NCBI GenBank assembly: GCA_025618425.1
Contig: CM046833.1
Coordinates: forward strand, 9,249,429-9,313,428
Origin: Heliocidaris tuberculata
Taxonomy: Eukaryota > Echinodermata > Echinoidea > Camarodonta > Echinometridae
Length of the DNA: 64,000 nt
Reading direction: 5' to 3'
Shown here: positions 1 to 8,100 of the stretch, in pieces
Numbering within the stretch: the first letter of the stretch is position 1
How the letters are laid out: every line of letters starts with the position of its first letter
The notes under the pieces: generated by a model
Databases searched by the model: none
Told to the model about the DNA's origin: nothing
The model's input: only the letters and a program-made list of their open reading frames with translations
Translations under genes and position numbers: made by a program

Positions 1-446
1 AATTGGGAGAATTTGAACAGCGCCATCTTACGATCATTCTTAACTGAAGATTATAATTAGAGATTAGTTTCATTTAAATTGTCACTATTACCTCGTCTGG
101 AAAATATGTACTTACTTATTTCAAACTATTACTTTGACTTGCAAACTGGAAAATTGCCCGCCAGTTCATTCTAAGCCTCCACAAGGGAGAATGGTGCATG
201 ATGGAAAAATAAAAAGAAGAAGAAGAAAAAAAAAAAAAAAAAGGCGGCAGACGTTTTCCAAGTCCTGTTAAAAAGATGGCGTTATTGAGCAGGTTGAGTT
301 TAAGGTAACTTTAAGTATAGATGAATGCACTGCACAATTAACAGTATAGTTGTCGATGAATCGTGATTCATTAATAGGTGTTTTTTTTTTTTCCTCCGGA
401 TCATGATTGATTCCAATGACCTTTACCCTTTTTTACCTCTTCACAG

Positions 447-1773
447 TGGCCCTGAACAGCATATTTCAGTTTAACCCGGAAGTTGTTCTGTCGAGAATAG
501 ACCGAATCGCTGCACTCCTAGAAGATATGGGAACTGATGACAAGATGTATCTATTCATGCTTCTGTATGACGTCAGCAAACAAAACTCAGAGGTGTGATT
601 TTAAATTGAAATCGGAAAAAGCCCTAATGTGAAGTTATGTACGTTATCTTCATCAAGTACCTCTAACACGATAAAAACTACTTTCGAAAAATAAACTCGA
701 GGGCAATTTTAAAGGCCTATTGTACTGCCCATAGAAATCTTGTTCGGATTACGTAATACGCCATAGTAATGTTCGCACATTTCTAAAGGTGATAGACAGG
801 GCTATTGAAATTGTCTTGAGTTTATTTTTCGAAAGCAGTTTTTATCGTGTCCTCTATTGTACTTTAAAAGTTTCAGCTGTATTCAATGTCATATTTCATA
901 ATGTCTAGGCCTACTTAATTCCGTCAGGTCCAACTTTCGCATCCCACATGACTCCACACAATCTCTAGAGCAGCGGTGCTTTTTGTCATGGCGATGAAGG
1001 GGGGGGGGATGGGTTGACACTTATCCCTTAACATTGTAGGCTCTATACAGTCTTTACAGCATCTACAAACACACCACTGAAACAAAACAAAAACTTTCTT
1101 AAAAATGGTTTATCCGCAACACCCTCGACAACCATTGTACTAATGAATCTTCTTGACGATTAAGAAAATAAATGGTTTAGTCCACTTAGCCCTTTTAAAA
1201 AATGTATTCCATATAAAATACAGGGTTGGGGGTTATATCTGTATAAAATACCAACATCAAACAAACCAAAAAGTTCTAATTCGTTCTTGCGTTTTGTCGC
1301 TTCAGGTTCTGGTACCTCACATCGATCTAATGTTTGAGGATGTCTGCCACCCATCCCTGGTGCACTTCTGTTTCATGGCCCTGGCTAACATCTCACTCAA
1401 ACATGCCGAGCACTTCGTCAAACATATTGACAGGTGTGTCAAAGCGTGGAAACAGAATCCGAACGCAGCCTCCTCTGCCTGTAAGACTATCGCCAGTGTT
1501 GGTCGCCTCAGTGAGGTACAGTATATCAAACAAAAAACAAAAAAACAACACACAAACAACCATTAAAGGAAAAAAGGAGGGTGTTCTCTCGAAGATGGGA
1601 AAGTACACAAAATTCAAGAAACTTTAGAGACCTCTTTTGTAACGGAGACTAATAATGTGATCACGTGATTGAAACCCGATAGATTACACAGGTAAGGAGA
1701 GGATGAAAGAAAGACCGATAGAGAGTGAGAGAGAGAGAGAGAGGCTGAGATAAAGAGACAGAGACAGAAGAAA

Positions 1774-1812
<39 letters not shown>

Positions 1813-2152
1813 GGACTTGAGCAGATGAGTACAAAATAAGAAAGTTTCACAAACATTCCCGAAGTACTTATCTGAAAGTCGCACACTTCGCCCAGATATG
1901 CTACTATGAACATACATCATTTTCATTTTTTCAGAAAGAGGCAGCCAGATGTTTGAAGATTTTGTTCACCAAGATAAAGAGCGTTGAACCCATGTGGACC
2001 GCTGTCGTCCTCATGGAGGTCAAAAGGATAGGCCAGGCCCACAAGGAATGCCTGGCCGTGTACAAGCCTAACATTGAGAAGCTTAAGCAGTGCCAGGAGA
2101 CGGGGGTCCCAGGCCTGGTCCAGGGCCTGATTGATTTCCTAGAAGGCAGAAG
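447..2152 (+). CDS. Exons 1-3 of the Death-TIR gene: ARM/HEAT-like helical repeats
   Basis: The exons are 447-592, 1306-1515 and 1935-2152, with phase 0 between the first two junctions and phase 2 after the third. They encode amphipathic helices such as LSRIDRIAALLEDMG, CFMALANISLKHAEHFVKHI and EAARCLKILFTKIKSV, with the leucine spacing of ARM/HEAT repeats. In SARM1 an N-terminal ARM array holds the TIR domain inactive, so an autoinhibitory or sensing role is possible here but is only analogy. Repeat boundaries cannot be fixed by eye. An unrelated helical solenoid is the main alternative. Confidence 0.6.
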
Positions 2153-5100
2153 GTAAGCCGGGCCTGTATGAAAAGTTACAGAATACGGGTTTTCTTGGCG
2201 GATTTGGTGTCGTCACCATATCCTCTCGCCGTATCTTGTGCTCTTGAAGAAATACACCGTCGTCATACTTCAATCCTGTCCTGGTGGAATTAAGGGCTTC
2301 AACACAGGGTGCAGAAAACCTTAAACCTATGTTTGACACATTAAATGTAACCTTTTTATAGCTCCAAAAGACTTATAGAGGTATTGTTGTATGTTATGTT
2401 AGCTTGCTAGGACTTAGTGAAGATGTGGCCGAACAAAGAGAAGATATCGACAACTTGGACACTCGGGTAACGACCACGGAAAACGATGTTTCGAGAATCG
2501 ACGAGACCGTGGCCCAGCAAGGCGAGGATATCGAGAATGTGCGAAACGATGTCAACGACCAGGGCGAGAAACTGGATGACCTGAAGGAAGTCGTTGATGA
2601 GACAGTGGAGAAGGTCGAGGAGATCGACCATAAGGTAAAAACAGATTATTCATTTTCACTTTAAAGTTTCTTTCTAGAAAATGATAGAGAACATTGTGTC
2701 ACGATCAGTCAAGTTGTCGCCCCAACCGACCCCAAGCACTGAGAAGGTAGACGCACTAGCGTACCTAAGGGGGGGGGGGGCAGGGGGGCAGGGGGCAGAG
2801 TGCCCCCTGTCATCTTTTACTCGATTTTTTAGGATTTGTTTGGATTTTATTTTTTTATTTTTTATTTTTTATTTTTTTTGCTTGTCAGAGAATTATGGAG
2901 GAAAACATGTGATAACCCCTCCCCCCACTGATCGATTTTTTTTGAGGGCTGGCGAGAAAAAAAAAATGTGGCCATCTACCCGCCTTCGCCACTGGGTAGG
3001 CGGGTAGATAGATTCAAGAATGAGGAAACGACAACTTTGCCGCCAGGTTAATAATCCAAAGTCTGACAATCTGATATATTCTCGACATACACGAAATGTT
3101 CAAAAACAATGTATGAGTTTATTTTCAACGATTTATTTTAATGGCAAAGTTTTCGGGAGACCTTTTTCGTGTTATGCTGTTTCGGTAAAAGTTGGGCATT
3201 GTTTCGTCATTAATCAGACGATTTTCAAAGTCGTCGGCTGTTGTTGATTTGTTCATGAATATTCCTTACGGGAGAAAAAGAATAGGGAGAAAAGATATCC
3301 ACTTTGGCAGTAAAAGGAAGAGTAAAGGTTTGTTTCTTGTGTACCACTGTTTAGGAATGCCCATTAATTTAAACATGCTTTTTCTTGCTAAAGAAAACAT
3401 CTCTCTTGCCAAAGAAAATATTTCTCAGTTTTTATTTCAATTCGCAATGACGTCAAAATACGAAAATCTTTTGTACTCCACAGACGATTACTAACGCTCC
3501 AAAATGGTCACGTGACATCTCCAAGCTATTAAACCCCGAGCATGAGCACGACTGGAGATTCTTGGCAGTGCGGCTCGGGTACTCGGGTGAAGACATCCGC
3601 AACTGGGCCTTGTCACCCGATCCTACCATGGCTATCCTTGCTGAGTGGTACACGACTCACAAGAGCAGTGATGCCACCTACGCTGTACTCAGTGCGCTGG
3701 AAGACATGGGCAGAACTGACGCAGCGGAAATCATTACGCAGTCGTTAGAAGAAGCAGGTTTGAATATAAATTTTGTATTTGGAGCGATGTCGTTATTTAT
3801 TCTGGGTAGCATGAGTAGAACTTTTAAAATTAATAGCAGCATTGCATATTTGAATGTACATGTGGTGTGGTGGGAAAGAAAGAAAAAGGTCACCAGAGAG
3901 TGGAGCACAAGATGCGAGGTTCGAATCCGTGCCACAATTCAGCAGTAAGAAGAAATTCAACCCTTGAGTACTTCAGCGTGTTCATGCAACATAACTAAAG
4001 GCAGGGTAATTGTAGTACTCCGCAGGCTCTTTGAGCCTCCCCTTGGATTATGTGCCAGATATGAAAGTAGCTATTATCATTGTGTAATAAACAGAAATGC
4101 TGGTGCCACAGGCGCCCTCGGATGAGTCGGAGGAGCCCCCGACCGTATTCCTGAGCTACCAGTGGGACCATCAGCCCGAGGTAAAAGCCATCAAGAAGCA
4201 CCTCGAGATGGCAGGTTTCCCTTGCTGGATGGACATTGGTCAGATGGGTGGAGGAGACCAACTGTTTGCTAAGATAAGCCAGGGGATGAGGTCGTCGAAG
4301 GTGGTGCTGTGTATGGTGACAGAGAAATACTCAAACTCGGAAAACTGCAATAAAGAGGTAGCCTAAACGATGACTCAAGAATACGGACTCATATATAATC
4401 ATTGTCCTGCAAATATATCACAAGATATAATCACGTCCTTATCAAAATTCCGTGAACTTTGATTGGTGCGTAAATTTAACAGATTCACGTAGGTCTAACG
4501 GTTATGGCCATAAATATGTGTAATTCTTGTTGGTCAGTAAGATAGCACTGTTATTTTGACACGGAATAAATTCTCTGACCTAAAATACCTTTTTGGTATA
4601 CAAAATCTATCATTATGTGATAAACAGGATGTAAACGAAACATAAATTGACGACCAGTATACTTTCGATGATCTGACATTTGCTCCGGCGAAATTTGCCC
4701 CAGGCTTCATGTAATCAGTACTAGAGGTTGAGTCTCCCGTTGCGATTTTTGTGAGGAGTTAAGTTTAGGTAAACCCTATAGTAGTGATGGGTCCAGGGTT
4801 GAGGATAGGAATTTGGTTAGTGTTAGAAATTGACTCCGGAGCAGCTGTCGCCATAGAATTGGTCGTACATTGAATTTCTATATTTTACATTTTTGTTGTT
4901 TTCCAAATTAAATTTCCGGTTTAATATGAAGGTGAACCTTGCCAACCTGCTGAACAAACCAATCATCCCCATCCTCATAGACCACACTCAGTGGCCTCCA
5001 GAAGGCGCGATGAGCATGCTGTTTGCGCAGCTCCTCTACATCCAGTTCTATAACGAGAAGGAATACGTGAGGGGGGAGAAGTTCTGGGACGACGCCAAGT

Positions 5101-8100
5101 TCTCGGAACTGTTGGGTCAGATTTCGTATCATGCAACCCCAGATGAAAGCATGGTGTCTGATGGTATGAGAACAGAGCGTGGTTCATTCTAATATGCCGA
5201 TACTTTGACTATTCCAGTAGATTGCCGAACACGTTCTTTAGAATGTAATGAAACTCATTTTCAACATTCCCAGTAGAATTTCTGTCATAGGTTATAAAAA
5301 CATGTACTAAAATCATCCCACTTTTGCACCAATCCAAAACACACGTACCTCTAATTTATAAATATCGACGATATCACAAGACTTTTTAGTGCACCCCTCA
5401 TTCTGGATTATCGCGATCCGCAAAATATCCGCGGACGGACGTGAAAATTACAAGTTTTCTTGGGATTATATGTACACATTTTGGCGCTAATGTGCTTTCA
5501 TACGCCCTAGAGTTATGGTTCGGATTGGGGTTAGGGTAGGGTAACCCTTACCCTAACCCTATGGCATACAGCGAAAACATAGGGTGTACTAAAGCTCATT
5601 AGCACCCACATTTTGATAAGGAGTGAACCCCTCGGGAGTTTTACTCTTCATTGACCATCATTCCCCTCATCCTACAGAGTACCGCAATTGGATCCCGCAA
5701 GTCGAAGACACTCCTGTCACTGTAAAGACAGTTTCCGAGGATGAGAAGAAGTCACCTGTGCAGCATGAGAGTCATCTTACAGTAAGGACGATAATTTTCA
5801 AAAGATTGTTATTGGAGTATTGAGAACGGATAATGCTTTGAAATAAATTCCTATTGCACCTATGCCATTTTTTCTACATTTTCGTTAATATTTGAGATCA
5901 TTAGCTAGGCCCAACATATTTTCATTTGGAATGATTGTTGAAATTTTTTTTTTGTTGGTTGTACAGCACACTTAGAAAAATTGTCTTACTTCCTCGGTGG
6001 TCATTATTTAGAGCTACCAGAAAGAAAAAAAAAATAGTAAATTGAAAACTTTCCCGTTATATCTTCGAAATATTTTTTTTGATATAAAAAAAATAATTTA
6101 AAACATAAAAAAATGGATGGAATTTCAAGATTCTTTCTCCCTTCTTTTGCCCTACATTAGGTTTGCTTCATCCTTTGGATTCTAAGATGATGATGATGAT
6201 GATAATGATGATTCTTCACAGCATTTATATGGCGCCATATTTATGTTAACATTCAAAGGCCCAGATTCTTTAGCATTTCGTGCGGAAATATTAATTAAGA
6301 TCTTGAATATTATAAACAAGTCAACTGGACTTACTTAGTTTTAGCTTGCGACGTTTCACGTCCACTCCGGAACGCTTCATCAGGCCGACTGATCTTTGGC
6401 GGCAATTGGTTGTTGACCCGTGACGAGGTCGAGGAACTTCGGAAAACGTCGAGGAATCTTCCGAACTGCCGAGTTGTAAGCCCCGGCTAGGTTGTGTCGT
6501 AGGCCCCCTCCTCGACCCCGTCACTGGTCAACAACCAATTGCCGCCAAAGATCAGTCGGCCTGATGAAGCGTCCCGGAGTGGATGTGAAACGTCGCAAGC
6601 TAAAACTAAGTAAGTCCAGTTGACTTGTTTATAATATTCAATGTTATACCACCTGGATGATGGAGAACATTCATAGATATAATAAAGGGTGACTAAAATA
6701 GAAAATTAATTGCCCATTTTTCGTAGGAAGGAGTCATCAGGAGCCAAAAAATATCTATCACACACTTTTTTATGCATTCAGTCGTATTTCATAATTATTT
6801 GAAAAGTACATTTTTGCTGATTTACACAGTCATAAGCCCCGCCCCTAAAAAAACCCATCGAAGCGACATCATGATCACGTGATCTGTGACGTACGAGAAG
6901 TAAGGGAAAATATTCCACCAACCTATATACCATGCGCGCCCGCAGGCCCCGGCAGGCTCAGCCCGGTGCCGAGCATGACATTCACCGCATCGACCATTTG
7001 CATCGCATATCTTCGTGTGTTTAATTCCTCACAATAAATTTGATTTTGGGACACAATTTCATCAATAATGCCAAATCGGTGTATAGTTGCGGGCTGTAGC
7101 AAGACCCCTAAAGATGATGTAAGCCTACGTACATCATTTTCCTAAAGATGAAAATCTACGGAAATTGTGGCCGTAGAGGGATGTGCTGGCTATTACGTTG
7201 GTGTACGATCGACGGCAAACTCTGCTGAGCCACGTATGCAGCGCGGCCGGGCTTGGGCCCCGGGTGGGCTGCCGCACCAAAGCCATGTCAGTCCGGCCAT
7301 CTAGTTACACTCATCATAGTCGTCACACGTACATACACGCAGTATAACCAATCGTAATCCAATCCAATCCAATCTTTGCGCACTACCGAAAATGATTTTC
7401 ATTGGTTAAGCTTTGCTTTGTGCCCGCGGGAAAATCTCAAAAGGCCTTGGGCATATTGAATATTTGGAATATCAGAGATTTTGGAGAGATTTTTTTTTTT
7501 TTTACTTTCTATTTTGGGGGTTCAGCTTGAGAATTTGTTTATCAGAGTGAGACAGTCAGAATTGGGTGAATTGCGTGAGTCTCACGCTCAATGCGTGAGA
7601 GTTGGCAGCCCTGCATAATATATGGTCGAATTCCCCTTGCCACTGCACTTGAGCTTCTTCTCTTTCGGGATCGATAAATCATCTGATAAATCAAAGTTCG
7701 TATCTGGCTCAAAAGAGTCCTCCAAATCGGACTCGCGATCACTATCCATCTCTCTAAGTTACTCGAAGAATTCAGCCAAAAATCTAAGTCAGTACTTGTA
7801 CCGTATAGTACATGTAAAGCGAAGAAAAAAAAGGCGAGAGTACGAGTAAAAACAAACCAAACAAAAGCGTTCACCAGTCGCTTGGTACGAGGGGGAACAT
7901 AGTTGCCGTACTAAAGATGTGTAGTACATTGCACAGACGCATAAAACGGCTGTGTACGCGTTTAAGACCAATGCAAAACAACTGGGCGTTGTGGCGTGCG
8001 CCTGTAATCCAGCTAACAGTGGAAGTTATAAACTGATTCAGTACGTGGACCCAGGTTCGAGACTGAGTCACGTCTTTCGGATGGTGACGTTAAAGGTCGG

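Noticed and set aside
276..304. ATG followed by a good donor (MALLSRLSL, then GTAACT) as the first exon of the Death-TIR gene
   Set aside because: It ends in phase 2, but the exon at 447 needs phase 1; joining them gives an early stop. It could still be a leader of another isoform, but it is not supported.
1614..1926. Minus-strand frames rich in Ser and Leu
   Set aside because: Translation of a (GA)n microsatellite inside an intron.
4112..4114. Acceptor at 4111 for the first TIR exon
   Set aside because: It breaks the frame with the Death exon; the acceptor at 4094 keeps it.
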